Shown here: in pieces, positions 34,628 to 43,804 of the stretch
Layout: every line of letters begins with the position of its first letter
Position numbering within the stretch: position 1 is the first letter of the stretch
DNA from: Neotamlana laminarinivorans
GTDB lineage: Bacteria > Bacteroidota > Bacteroidia > Flavobacteriales > Flavobacteriaceae
Reading direction: 5' to 3'
DNA length: 64,000 bases
Assembly: GCF_020523925.1 (NCBI RefSeq)
Contig: NZ_JAJAPW010000004.1
Span: forward strand, 62,001 to 126,000
Program-made: the position numbers and the translations under genes
The notes under the pieces: model-generated
What the model was told of the DNA's origin: nothing
Seen by the model: the letters and a program-made list of their open reading frames with translations, nothing else
Database searches by the model: none

Positions 34628-36118
34628 TTATACTTTTGAGGCTAACGATTTAAAAAACACATAGCCAAAACCTACAAATAGCATTAGGTGGAATGGAAAT
34701 AATCCAAAATCGCCACCTTGGTTGCCTACTATAAAGGCGCTATACATACCAAACCCAAAATAAAGCATAAGTAAACCTTCGAAAACTACATGAATGGATA
34801 GGTTTTTTTTCATGTATTTGTTGTTTTTCCAGTTGTCTTTAAATTTGGTAATGTTGAATTTTGGTGTTCTTACAAATTCACTTTTTTTACCAAAATGCCC
34901 TTCTAGAACAGCTATGGAGTTATGTAAAGAAAAGCCCATTGCTATTGAGAAAAACACGAAAAACATGCCTACGTATTTAAAGAAATTTTTAAATCCAGCG
35001 CCATAAATGTTTTTATACATATGCCAATAGCAAACAAAAAATATTACGGTACTTAACACAAAAAAGCTCATTACATAAAAGTATGGTTTTAAGTGTGCAT
35101 ATTCATTTTTTATGTAAAGCATTGGTATACTTAATATACCTACTATTAATACATTTAAAAACATGGTACTGTTTAATAAATGTAGTAAACCGTGTACTTT
35201 GGTTTTAGGTGAAATGTTTTGAGAGGTTAAAACACGGCCTAACATTTTTCTGAAGTTTTCGGCGCCACCCTTATTCCAACGGAATTGTTGTGATCGAGCT
35301 GCGCTTATTACTACAGGTAATTCTGCTGGAGTTTCTACATCTTCTAAATATTTAAATTTCCAGTTTTTAAGTTGTGCACGGTAGCTTAAATCTAAATCTT
35401 CGGTTAGTGTGTCGCCTTCCCAGTTACCAGCATCTATAATACATGTTTTACGCCATACTCCGGCAGTACCGTTAAAGTTTATAAAATGACCTTTACTGTT
35501 ACGACCTACTTGCTCTAAAGTAAAATGAGCATCTAGGGCAAAGGCTTGTATTTTTGTTAGTAAAGAATAATTACGATTTATATGGCCCCAACGCGTTTGC
35601 ACAACACCAATTTCTTGATTTTTAAAATAAGGAACAGTGCGTAGTAACCAATCTGAATTTGGTAAAAAATCGGAATCGAAAATAGCAATAAATTCGCCTT
35701 TTGCAATTTCTAAACCTTCTTTAAGCGCACCAGCTTTAAAACCTTTTCTATCGGTTCTGGTAATGTGTTTTATATCTAAACCAGAAGCTTGTAATTTTTC
35801 TATATGAGCTTTTGTTGTAACTATGGTTTCGTCTGTAGAGTCATCTAGTACTTGAATTTCTAGTTTGTCTTTAGGGTAATCAATTTCAGCAATGTTATCT
35901 AATAGGCGTTCCATAACATACATTTCATTATAAACGGGAAGTTGTATGGTTACCAGTGGAATTTCGTTAGGATTCGAAAAGTTAAATTTTTCACAATTAT
36001 CTTTAGCTTTTTTAGCACGTAAATAATTAAATAATAAATTTAACTGTGCTAATGCATATAAGAAAATAAGCAATAACGAGATAGAGTAAATTAGAATAAT
36101 AACAGATTCTAGAATCAT
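34628..36118 (-). CDS. Cellulose-synthase-like processive GT2 glycosyltransferase
   Basis: The 496 residues combine a leading membrane helix, a cytoplasmic GT-A domain and four or five C-terminal helices. Catalytic motifs are in order: VLDDSTDET, the DxD in IFDSDFLP, TEDLD and QQFRW. This matches the CslA/CslC-like branch of cellulose-synthase relatives, which make beta-glycans or glycosylate lipids. The preceding GT2 gene overlaps it by four bases. A strong dispersed-repeat element lies directly downstream. Confidence 0.87.
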   Translation of the reverse strand: MILESVIILIYSISLLLIFLYALAQLNLLFNYLRAKKAKDNCEKFNFSNPNEIPLVTIQLPVYNEMYVMERLLDNIAEIDYPKDKLEIQVLDDSTDETIVTTKAHIEKLQASGLDIKHITRTDRKGFKAGALKEGLEIAKGEFIAIFDSDFLPNSDWLLRTVPYFKNQEIGVVQTRWGHINRNYSLLTKIQAFALDAHFTLEQVGRNSKGHFINFNGTAGVWRKTCIIDAGNWEGDTLTEDLDLSYRAQLKNWKFKYLEDVETPAELPVVISAARSQQFRWNKGGAENFRKMLGRVLTSQNISPKTKVHGLLHLLNSTMFLNVLIVGILSIPMLYIKNEYAHLKPYFYVMSFFVLSTVIFFVCYWHMYKNIYGAGFKNFFKYVGMFFVFFSIAMGFSLHNSIAVLEGHFGKKSEFVRTPKFNITKFKDNWKNNKYMKKNLSIHVVFEGLLMLYFGFGMYSAFIVGNQGGDFGLFPFHLMLFVGFGYVFFKSLASKV

Positions 36119-36810
36119 TTTTTAATACTGTATTTAAAAATCCAACCGAGTATTTTAACACCGGCAAATATAGCACCTTTTATGGTTCCTGAAACTTTTG
36201 AGACACCTATTCTATTTCTATAATTTACTGGAATTTCGGTGTACGACAAATTTTGCTTTAATGCTTTAAGTTGCATTTCTATGGTCCAACCATAGGTTTT
36301 GTCTTGCATATTTAAAGCTATAAGTTTATTATACTTTATAGCTCTAAATGGACCTAGATCTGTGTATTTTGCATTAAAAAACAATGACATAAGGTTGGTT
36401 GCTAGCCAGTTGCCGAAAATTTGAGGTAAAGTCATAGCGCCTTGTTCCCGAAGTTTTTTAACACGGGCACCTATTACTAGGTCTATATTTTGGTTGGTTA
36501 TTGGTTTTACTATTTTAGTCAATTCTTGGGGGTAATCACTATAATCACCGTCTAAAAATACAATAATATCTGGTTTTTTAGTTTTTTTTGCGATATAATC
36601 TAAACCTTTTAGGCAGGCGTAGCCATAACCTTTCAAATTTTCAGTTAATACAGTTGCTCCAGCTTTTCGTGCATTTTCTTCGGTAGCATCGGTAGAATTG
36701 TTGCTTACTACAATAATTTCGCTAACAATATTTGGTATATCGTTAACTACATGAGCTATAGATTCTGCTTCGTTAAAAGCAGGGATAATTACATTTATAA
36801 TTGGTGTCAT
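36115..36810 (-). CDS. GT2 glycosyltransferase, polyprenol-phosphate mannosyltransferase-like
   Basis: A 231-residue soluble GT-A enzyme. IIPAFNEAESIAHVVNDIP opens it, VVSNNSTD is the nucleotide-binding turn and FLDGDYSDYP carries the metal-binding DxD. No membrane tail. It resembles DPM1-like enzymes that load a lipid carrier with a sugar. Its ATG shares one base (TAATG) with the stop of the MORN gene, and its end overlaps the next GT2 gene by four bases. Confidence 0.85.
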   Translation of the reverse strand: MTPIINVIIPAFNEAESIAHVVNDIPNIVSEIIVVSNNSTDATEENARKAGATVLTENLKGYGYACLKGLDYIAKKTKKPDIIVFLDGDYSDYPQELTKIVKPITNQNIDLVIGARVKKLREQGAMTLPQIFGNWLATNLMSLFFNAKYTDLGPFRAIKYNKLIALNMQDKTYGWTIEMQLKALKQNLSYTEIPVNYRNRIGVSKVSGTIKGAIFAGVKILGWIFKYSIKK

Positions 36811-37283
36811 TACTCTAGATCGCTTAGGCTATTCTCTTTAGTGAACGATTTAAAATCGGTCCATTCCTTAATTTTTTTTCCAAGCGAATATTTAGCGGCA
36901 GATATTAGTTTTTTATTTTTATACATTAAGCAGTAGCCATTTTTTTTGTTGTTTTTTAGTTGGCATTTATGATTGATGTTTCCGTTTTCATCATAAAACA
37001 CCCACCAATCTATTTTTTGGTTGTTTTTAAAATGTCCTTCGCTAGTTTTTTTACCTTCTTGATTGTAAAACACCCAAAACTTTGCACGCATATTGTTTTT
37101 AAAATGCCCACCTTCTTTTAATTTTCCATTACTGTAGAAGGTTTTCCAATATCCAATTTTGTTTTTAGAACTATCTAGCCATCCGCATGATTTTAATTTT
37201 CCATTATCAAAGTAATTTCTTTGATAATGTTTTTGTGCGAGTGCAATATTACAAATAAGACAAATAAAAACTATAAAACGCAT
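36810..37283 (-). CDS. Exported MORN-repeat protein
   Basis: A 157-residue protein with a signal peptide (to IALAQ) and about five MORN-like repeats, each reading roughly G-x-W-x-x-(F/Y)-(Y/N)-x-x-G-K-x-x-x-x-G-x-F-K-N-N. Automatic pipelines tend to call such proteins YwqK-family antitoxins, but there is no toxin beside it and it is exported. Both ends overlap the neighbouring genes by one base (TAATG), so it is made in step with the Fe-S protein and the glycosyltransferase. Confidence 0.75.
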   Translation of the reverse strand: MRFIVFICLICNIALAQKHYQRNYFDNGKLKSCGWLDSSKNKIGYWKTFYSNGKLKEGGHFKNNMRAKFWVFYNQEGKKTSEGHFKNNQKIDWWVFYDENGNINHKCQLKNNKKNGYCLMYKNKKLISAAKYSLGKKIKEWTDFKSFTKENSLSDLE

Positions 37284-38872
37284 TACTTTTGATTAACATA
37301 ATTCATTAAATCGACATCGTTGCCTAATAAAATGTCGTTAGAATTAATACGACCTTTCATGCTATCGTTTTCTAATTTTAAAACACCTCTTGGGCAAACT
37401 GCGCTACAAATACCACAACCAACACAACTTGAGCGCACAATATTCTCGCCTTTTTGGGCATAATGTCTAACATCAATTCCCATTTCGCAACTATTGGAGC
37501 AGTTACCGCAAGAAATACATTGTCCGCCATTAGTTGTAATTCTAAATTTTGAAAATAAGCGTTGTTGAAAACCAAGTATTGCAGCCATTGGGCAACCAAA
37601 ACGACACCAAGAACGATTACCTAATATTGGATAAAACCCTGTACCGATTACTCCAGAGAATATAGAACCAATGTAAATACCGTATACCGATCTTAAAGCA
37701 CTGCCTTTAACAAAAAACAAATGATCTGTAGTACTAGTAAAATGCATAACAAGTAATAGGGCAATAACTGAAAATAAACTAATGGCGCCATACTTAGCAT
37801 CTTTTGCTAATTCTTTACCTTTAAAATACATTACGCCTGCAAAGACTAGAGTTAAAAAGGCAATAACTAAGCTAATAAAAACACCTTTGGTAAGCCAATA
37901 TTTGGAGCTATCGGTGCCCAAATAAGAATATACCATTGCCGTAGTCATCACTACAGAAAATACCAGCACTAAATGAATTAACCATCGCTCTATTTTCCAG
38001 GCATATAATTTTTTAGATGATAATTGTCTAAACGAATCACCGGCAGTTTCGGCTAATCCGCCACAACCACAAACCCATGAACAATACCAACGTTTTCCAT
38101 ATTTGTAGGTTAAAAATGGAGTGATTACAAAAATGGATATAATACCAAATAATAATAAAGCTAAACCAATTGTGCCGTTTGAAATAAAACCTTTAACAGA
38201 CCATTGATCGAAAATATAATAGTTTAGTGGCCAGATGCTTTTTAAGTCGTAATACGGTAAATCGTTGTTCATTACATACATGAACTCTGGTATTAAAAAA
38301 GCAAAACCTAATTGAAAAAACATAACTGAAATGGTTCGTAATTGTTCGTAACGATTATGTCTGTATTTTAAAATAAACTTATAACCAAATGCTAATATGG
38401 CAATGGTATACAAAGTTCCGTAAACAAACCATTGGCTTGCATCTCTACCGCTTAATAATTTACTTAACGGATCGAAAAGTGAAATTAAACCAGTGTTTGC
38501 TTCACCATTTTGTCCTAAACCTAAATATTTAGGAAAGAAGTAAAGCACAATATAAAATGAGGTTAAAAAAACACCTAAAATCCAGCCACCAATACCACGA
38601 GATGAAATTGATTTAAACCAAACACCATCGTTTTTAATGCCTTCTAATTTTGTTAAATAGGCCTCACGAGAATAAAAAATAGTTCCTATAGAAATGAGTC
38701 CTAACGCTAGCGTTAAAAACAATCCTTTATTTGGAAAATTAGTATTAAAAAGCGCTAGTGCTAAAATAATGAGACCAATAGAGCCTAAACCTAAAGCTAT
38801 TTTTTGTTTAGTAGTTATGTTTAATGCATCTGGTTTTGCTAACGACATGCTTGTATTTAATTTATTACTCAT
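37283..38872 (-). CDS. NapH/NosR-like membrane protein with two 4Fe-4S clusters
   Basis: The 529-residue protein has about eight membrane helices. Two cysteine loops lie among them (WYCSWVCGCGG near 263 and WCRFGCPMAA near 424), as in NapH, NosR and CcoG-type proteins. A C-terminal ferredoxin domain holds CISCGNCSNSC and CVGCGICSAVC. It should move electrons between quinol or a soluble donor and Fe-S partners at the inner membrane. The FAD oxidoreductase gene lies two bases upstream and is the likely partner. Confidence 0.87.
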   Translation of the reverse strand: MSNKLNTSMSLAKPDALNITTKQKIALGLGSIGLIILALALFNTNFPNKGLFLTLALGLISIGTIFYSREAYLTKLEGIKNDGVWFKSISSRGIGGWILGVFLTSFYIVLYFFPKYLGLGQNGEANTGLISLFDPLSKLLSGRDASQWFVYGTLYTIAILAFGYKFILKYRHNRYEQLRTISVMFFQLGFAFLIPEFMYVMNNDLPYYDLKSIWPLNYYIFDQWSVKGFISNGTIGLALLLFGIISIFVITPFLTYKYGKRWYCSWVCGCGGLAETAGDSFRQLSSKKLYAWKIERWLIHLVLVFSVVMTTAMVYSYLGTDSSKYWLTKGVFISLVIAFLTLVFAGVMYFKGKELAKDAKYGAISLFSVIALLLVMHFTSTTDHLFFVKGSALRSVYGIYIGSIFSGVIGTGFYPILGNRSWCRFGCPMAAILGFQQRLFSKFRITTNGGQCISCGNCSNSCEMGIDVRHYAQKGENIVRSSCVGCGICSAVCPRGVLKLENDSMKGRINSNDILLGNDVDLMNYVNQK

Positions 38873-38874
38873 GG

Positions 38875-40179
38875 TTATGCTATTGTTAATTGGTTATTGT
38901 AGGCTTTTAAAATGTCTTTTTCGAATCGTTTGTAAAATTCTGGGTCAAAATTAGCTTCAGCTAAATGGTTCATTACATAGTCAATATCTCGTTTTTCCGT
39001 AAGCCATTTATCAAAAGTTTCGTGGCGCATTCTAATTCCAAAAGTATTTATGCCTAAAAATTCGTTTGTGTTTTTGTTGTATGCTACGGTAATGCATTTG
39101 GTGTCGTCGTCGTGTTTCCAGTGGAAATGAGCTTCGAAGTCTTTTTTACTACGCTCGCTAAACACCCAACCATAGGTTTGGTATTCAATATCCATAAATT
39201 TTGCCGAGTTAAACCAATGTCCTGGCTTGTATTCTAGTTTATTTCCGCAAATGGTTTGTGCTAGAGTTTCTCCCATCATTCGGCCGGTGTACCAAACCGC
39301 TTCAATAGGTCTGCGATTTCCAATTGCTTCATGTTGTTCGGCGCAATCGCCTATGGCGTAAACATCTTCTATATTGGTTTCTAAAAAACGGTTTACTTTA
39401 ACACCGCGGCCTACTTCAATTTTAGAATCTTTTAAAAATGAAATATTAGGTGTAACTCCGGCTGTTAGTCCAACCACGTTGCATTCAATTTCTTCACCTG
39501 TTTCATCAATAATTATCGATTTTACTTGTCCGTTTTCATCGGCTTTAATTTCTCTTAAATTACTAGAAAGGCGTAAATCGATATGATGATTTTTTATGTG
39601 TCTATTAATCATTTCACTTTCACCTTTTGGCAAAACACCATTCCAGAAACTATCTTCGCGAACTAAAAAGGTAACGGGAATGCTTCGGCTATTTAGCATT
39701 TCTGCTAGTTCAATACCAATCAAACCACCGCCAACAATTACAGCGCGTTTACAAACTTTGTTATTTGGTGCATATGTTTCAAGGTTTTCTAAATCTTGCT
39801 TGTGGTACATGCCTAAAACACCTTTGAGGTCTTGCCCTGGCCAACCGAACTTATTTGGTTTACTACCAGTTGCTATTACTAATTTATCATAAGTAAGCGA
39901 ATCGCCTTCGGCAAAATGAAGTGTCTTGTTATCGGTGTCTATTTCATTTACATAGCCTTTTTTTAAGTTGATTCTATTTTTATCCCAAAACCAATTTTCG
40001 TAAGGTTGCGTATGTTCAAACTTCATGTGGCCCATATACACATACATTAATGCGGTACGTGAGAAAAAATATTCGGTTTCTGCAGAAATAATCGTGATTT
40101 TTTTATCGGATAGTTTTCTAATATGTCTGGCAAGTGTAACGCCTGAAATGCCGTTACCAATAATTGCGATATGTTCCAT
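38875..40179 (-). CDS. NAD(P)/FAD-dependent oxidoreductase
   Basis: A 434-residue two-dinucleotide-fold flavoprotein. IAIIGNGISGVTLARHIR binds FAD, VIVGGGLIGIELAEML (~147-162) binds NAD(P)H, and VYAIGDCAEQ (~290-299) closes the FAD site. Similar in layout to NirB N-terminal and rubredoxin-reductase-like enzymes. The last ~100 residues form an extra domain with WHFNSAKF-like and Arg/His-rich parts that I cannot assign. First gene of the minus-strand electron-transfer/glycosyltransferase operon. Confidence 0.87.
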   Translation of the reverse strand: MEHIAIIGNGISGVTLARHIRKLSDKKITIISAETEYFFSRTALMYVYMGHMKFEHTQPYENWFWDKNRINLKKGYVNEIDTDNKTLHFAEGDSLTYDKLVIATGSKPNKFGWPGQDLKGVLGMYHKQDLENLETYAPNNKVCKRAVIVGGGLIGIELAEMLNSRSIPVTFLVREDSFWNGVLPKGESEMINRHIKNHHIDLRLSSNLREIKADENGQVKSIIIDETGEEIECNVVGLTAGVTPNISFLKDSKIEVGRGVKVNRFLETNIEDVYAIGDCAEQHEAIGNRRPIEAVWYTGRMMGETLAQTICGNKLEYKPGHWFNSAKFMDIEYQTYGWVFSERSKKDFEAHFHWKHDDDTKCITVAYNKNTNEFLGINTFGIRMRHETFDKWLTEKRDIDYVMNHLAEANFDPEFYKRFEKDILKAYNNQLTIA

Positions 40180-40369
40180 TTTTGTGTTTTTGATGAATTT
40201 TAGGTCGTTATTAAAGTTAATAACTTAACAGGTAAGATTAATTTAGAAACCTTATAAATTAAGCGCCAAGTGTAAGGTTTAATACTTTTATAGTTCTTAA
40301 AATTATTTTAAAATTTTTGTAAGACAACAATTTTAGCTTCGACAGAATGCCTGAATTAAACTAGAAATT

Positions 40370-41080
40370 ATGAGAATTTTAAAATTTATTATTGTATTTG
40401 TTATAACATCTTCAGTGTATGCTCAAAATGTTGAAAGTTTTTTTAAAGAGACGAATACTTTTTTACAAACCTATGTTAAGGATGGTAAAGTGAATTATAA
40501 AGCTATTAATAACGATCCTTCTAAATTAAATAGCATTTTAGAACTTGCTAAAAACACATCGATTGATGGAAAAGATGCTAATACTTATCAAGCCTTTTGG
40601 ATTAACGCATATAACTTATCGGTTATTAAAGGTATAATAGATGTTTACCCTACAAAATCGCCATTAGATAATGATGGTTTTTTCGATAAAAAAACACACG
40701 AATTAGCAGGAAAAAGTATCACTTTAAACGATATAGAACACAAGTTACTTCGAGCAAAGTTTAAAGATCCTAGATTTCATTTTGTATTAGTTTGTGGTGC
40801 AGTAGGTTGTCCGCCATTAATTAATAAGGCTTATTTACCAAATACGCTAAATGCGCAATTAGAAGCACAAACTAAATTAGCCATAAACGGTTCGTTTTTA
40901 ATGGTAAATGTAAAAAAGAAGCGTATTCAAGCATCAGAAATAATGAAATGGTATAAAGAAGATTTTACCATGAACGGCACTACCGAAATTGACTTTATAA
41001 ACAAATACAGAACAGAGGCAGTACCAGCAAACTCAAAAATCAGTTACTTCCCTTATAACTGGACATTAAATCAGCAATAA
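40370..41080 (+). CDS. Exported DUF547 protein (first copy)
   Basis: The 236 residues have a signal peptide (to SVYAQ) and a DUF547 domain with QAFWINAYNLSVIKGI, IEHKLLRAKFKDPRFHF and CGAVGCPPL, the conserved Cys-containing motif. The family is exported and may have a peptidase-like fold, but no activity is proven. First gene of an envelope operon. A second DUF547 gene lies at 52854. Confidence 0.82.
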   Translation: MRILKFIIVFVITSSVYAQNVESFFKETNTFLQTYVKDGKVNYKAINNDPSKLNSILELAKNTSIDGKDANTYQAFWINAYNLSVIKGIIDVYPTKSPLDNDGFFDKKTHELAGKSITLNDIEHKLLRAKFKDPRFHFVLVCGAVGCPPLINKAYLPNTLNAQLEAQTKLAINGSFLMVNVKKKRIQASEIMKWYKEDFTMNGTTEIDFINKYRTEAVPANSKISYFPYNWTLNQQ

Positions 41081-41117
41081 AAAAAGCAATAAGAAAAAGA
41101 AAAACATATAAAAAATT

Positions 41118-42026
41118 ATGAAAAAACTATCAACCTTATTATTAGCATTAAGTATTTCCTTTTTAGGATTTTCTCAAGAGGAAAATGAATCTGCAAAAAG
41201 TGTAATTCAAGAATATACACCATCAAAATTATTAAATAAAGGACAGTGGGATATTAAGTTTTTTAACAGCTTGTACACGCAAACAGAGCAAACCGATGCT
41301 GGGAGTACTTCTGGTAAAATAGCAAGACAAAACTTTTTTACAAATACCACCGAAATTTATACCGGTGTTAGTAATAACTCAAGAATAAACGTTGGTGTTA
41401 TTTTTCAAGTACGTGCCAATACTTATAATGGTCAAGGTGCATTTAGTGTGTTTAATTTTGAAAATAATGGTGTAGACGCCAGAAGTGGTGTTACAACTAT
41501 AGCGCCATCTATACGTGTACAACCAATTGCAAGTGTGCCAAACTTCTCTTTTACAAGTTCGCTATATTTTGCAGTATTTGAAGACGAACCAGGTGTTTAC
41601 TTAGATAAAAGAAGTACGTTTTGGGAAACCAAGTTCTTTTACGATAAAACATTTGGTGGCGGCAAATGGCAAATTTTTACAGAAGCAGATTTTGGGTTTA
41701 ACTTTGGTGAAAAATCTTCTGAAGCAGATGTTTTAACAGAAAACCAAGGCGAGCGTTTTGCAAATAATAGCATGTTTTTACCTGTAAGTGCTTTTTTAAG
41801 TTATTTTCCTTCAGCAAAATCTACAGTATTTGTAAATGCCCAACAAGCGTTTTTAATCGATTTAGGAAATAACTTTTCACAACGTTACACGCAATTAGGT
41901 TTAGGTGGAAAATACCAATTAACACAAGCCTTAAATTTAGAGGCATCGTTTGGTAAAATTGTAACCGGATATAATTTTCAAGGTTTAGGGCAAACATTTA
42001 GTTTAGGTTTACGTGCTTTGTTTTAA
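41118..42026 (+). CDS. Predicted outer-membrane beta-barrel protein
   Basis: I do not recognise a named family. A 302-residue exported protein (signal peptide to LGFSQ), rich in alternating hydrophobic strands and ending in LGLRALF, as expected for a 10- to 12-strand outer-membrane barrel. Lies 37 bases after the DUF547 gene and 33 bases before the GH113-like gene. Confidence 0.65.
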   Translation: MKKLSTLLLALSISFLGFSQEENESAKSVIQEYTPSKLLNKGQWDIKFFNSLYTQTEQTDAGSTSGKIARQNFFTNTTEIYTGVSNNSRINVGVIFQVRANTYNGQGAFSVFNFENNGVDARSGVTTIAPSIRVQPIASVPNFSFTSSLYFAVFEDEPGVYLDKRSTFWETKFFYDKTFGGGKWQIFTEADFGFNFGEKSSEADVLTENQGERFANNSMFLPVSAFLSYFPSAKSTVFVNAQQAFLIDLGNNFSQRYTQLGLGGKYQLTQALNLEASFGKIVTGYNFQGLGQTFSLGLRALF

Positions 42027-42059
42027 TAATTGCTAAATTGGTGCATAAACAAAATGTAA

Positions 42060-43070
42060 ATGCAATATTTAAAATGTAAATTCTTAGGTGTTATATTATT
42101 AATTCTAACAGCTTGTAATGGTCAAGTAGAAAAAATAAACGGTGTAAGTTTTGTGGCTTCCCGAGATAATATTAATGCCACCCATGTTAAACCTGTTGTA
42201 AATGTTAATGCTAACTATGCAGCTATAATGCCTTTTGGTTTCGTTGAGCATTTGGAGCACCCAAGTATAAAGCATAACACAGAAAGGCAATGGTTTGGAG
42301 AAAAACGCGCAGGGGCTAAACAATATATTGAGCAACTTCGTAAAGCCAAAATTAAAATAATGGTAAAACCTCAAATATGGGTTAGGCGAGGGGAATTTAC
42401 AGGAGAAATTAAAATGACTTCAGAAGCATCTTGGAAAGAACTAGAAGCAGCATACTCTAATTTTATTTTAGAATATGCTGCTTTAGCACAAGAAGTTGAA
42501 GCGGAAATACTGTGTATTGGTACCGAATTACAAAAATTTATAGAACATAGGCCTGAGTATTGGGTGCAATTAATAAATGAAATAAAAAAGGTTTACAGTG
42601 GTAAACTAACTTATGCTGCAAATTGGGACGAGTATAAAACAACTCCGTTTTGGGATAAGTTAGATTTTATTGGAATTGATGCCTATTTTCCAGTTAGCGA
42701 TATGCAAACACCAACAGTTGAGGCTTGTATACAAGGTTGGAAAGCGCATAAGTCAACAATAAAATCGATTTCAGAAAAACACAATAAACCAATTTTGTTT
42801 ACCGAATTTGGTTATAGAAGTGTAGATTTTTCAGGTAAAAAACCTTGGGTTTTTAGCAGAAGTATGACGAAAGTTAATTTAGAAGCACAAGTAAACACCA
42901 CAAAAGCACTTTTTGAAACGTTTTGGAGAGAAAATTGGTTTGCTGGTGGATTTGTTTGGAAGTGGTTTCATAAACACAACGAAGTTGGTGGTATAAATAA
43001 CAGCCAGTTTACACCACAAAATAAACCGGCAGAAGCCGTAATTAAACATTATTACAACACTATAAAATGA
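42060..43070 (+). CDS. GH113-like glycoside hydrolase lipoprotein
   Basis: The 336 residues begin with a lipoprotein signal (LILTAC, Cys19) and fold as a TIM barrel. The acid/base Glu is in ILCIGTELQKF (~160) and the nucleophile Glu in ILFTEFGYRS (~247), the two positions used by GH113 beta-mannanases and close relatives. Substrate is not certain. KIMVKPQIWVRR and FIGIDAYFP match conserved barrel strands. Its stop overlaps the next lipoprotein gene by four bases. Confidence 0.8.
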   Translation: MQYLKCKFLGVILLILTACNGQVEKINGVSFVASRDNINATHVKPVVNVNANYAAIMPFGFVEHLEHPSIKHNTERQWFGEKRAGAKQYIEQLRKAKIKIMVKPQIWVRRGEFTGEIKMTSEASWKELEAAYSNFILEYAALAQEVEAEILCIGTELQKFIEHRPEYWVQLINEIKKVYSGKLTYAANWDEYKTTPFWDKLDFIGIDAYFPVSDMQTPTVEACIQGWKAHKSTIKSISEKHNKPILFTEFGYRSVDFSGKKPWVFSRSMTKVNLEAQVNTTKALFETFWRENWFAGGFVWKWFHKHNEVGGINNSQFTPQNKPAEAVIKHYYNTIK

Positions 43071-43804
43071 AAATATTAAAAACTTTATGTTTATTAGTAT
43101 TGCTGGCATATTCTTGCATTTCGGATGATGAAGCTTCAGAATATGTTACAGATTTAACAAGTTATATTGAAGGTAAAATCTATGAAACAGGAGCCGTTAT
43201 AGCCTGCGCTGGAAATGAAAGTGAAACCTCTAATGCGGCGGCTGTTTATTTCTATCCTGAAGGCGATGCCGAAAATTTTATACTTTTTGAAACGGCTTCA
43301 AATAATGTTGATCCTAATAATTTTGAAAATTATACCCGTTTACAAGCTGAAGATTTTCCTGTTTTTAATGGCTATTTAAGAAAGTTTGAAAATAACATCA
43401 CAGAAGAACGTTGGTTTATTGTTTCTTTTGAAATGGATGGCGAAATAAAACTTTCAAATCCAATTCTTATAAAAAACCAATCGCAACCTACTATTTTTTC
43501 TAGCGACATTACTATAAATCAAGACACTTCGCAGATGCCGTTGTTTACTTGGGAAGTGAATTCGGAGGCAGATAATGCTATTTTTTTCGAGGTGGTTTCA
43601 AACACCAACAGCGATTTAATTTCTGGTACTTATACTTTCGAAACGCAGTTTCAATATTACAATACATCCAACGTGGTTTTAAATATTACTAACGGCACTC
43701 CGCCGGATTTAACATTGGGCGAAACTTACAACATAACCATTATGGATGTGAGTGAAGATAACTGGATAAACGAATTTTTCATCAATCAATTTATAGTACA
43801 ATGA
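43067..43804 (+). CDS. Predicted lipoprotein of unknown function
   Basis: A 245-residue lipoprotein (LLAYSC, Cys17, followed by acidic residues, which in this phylum favours export to the cell surface). No domain recognised; two halves look strand-rich. Four-base ATGA overlaps on both sides tie it to the GH113-like and Omp85 genes, so it may act with them at the outer membrane. Confidence 0.65.
   Translation: MKILKTLCLLVLLAYSCISDDEASEYVTDLTSYIEGKIYETGAVIACAGNESETSNAAAVYFYPEGDAENFILFETASNNVDPNNFENYTRLQAEDFPVFNGYLRKFENNITEERWFIVSFEMDGEIKLSNPILIKNQSQPTIFSSDITINQDTSQMPLFTWEVNSEADNAIFFEVVSNTNSDLISGTYTFETQFQYYNTSNVVLNITNGTPPDLTLGETYNITIMDVSEDNWINEFFINQFIVQ

Noticed and set aside
36810-37283. Antitoxin of a toxin-antitoxin pair (the usual label for MORN/YwqK proteins)
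   Set aside because: The protein is exported and has no toxin gene beside it; the neighbours are redox and glycosyltransferase genes.
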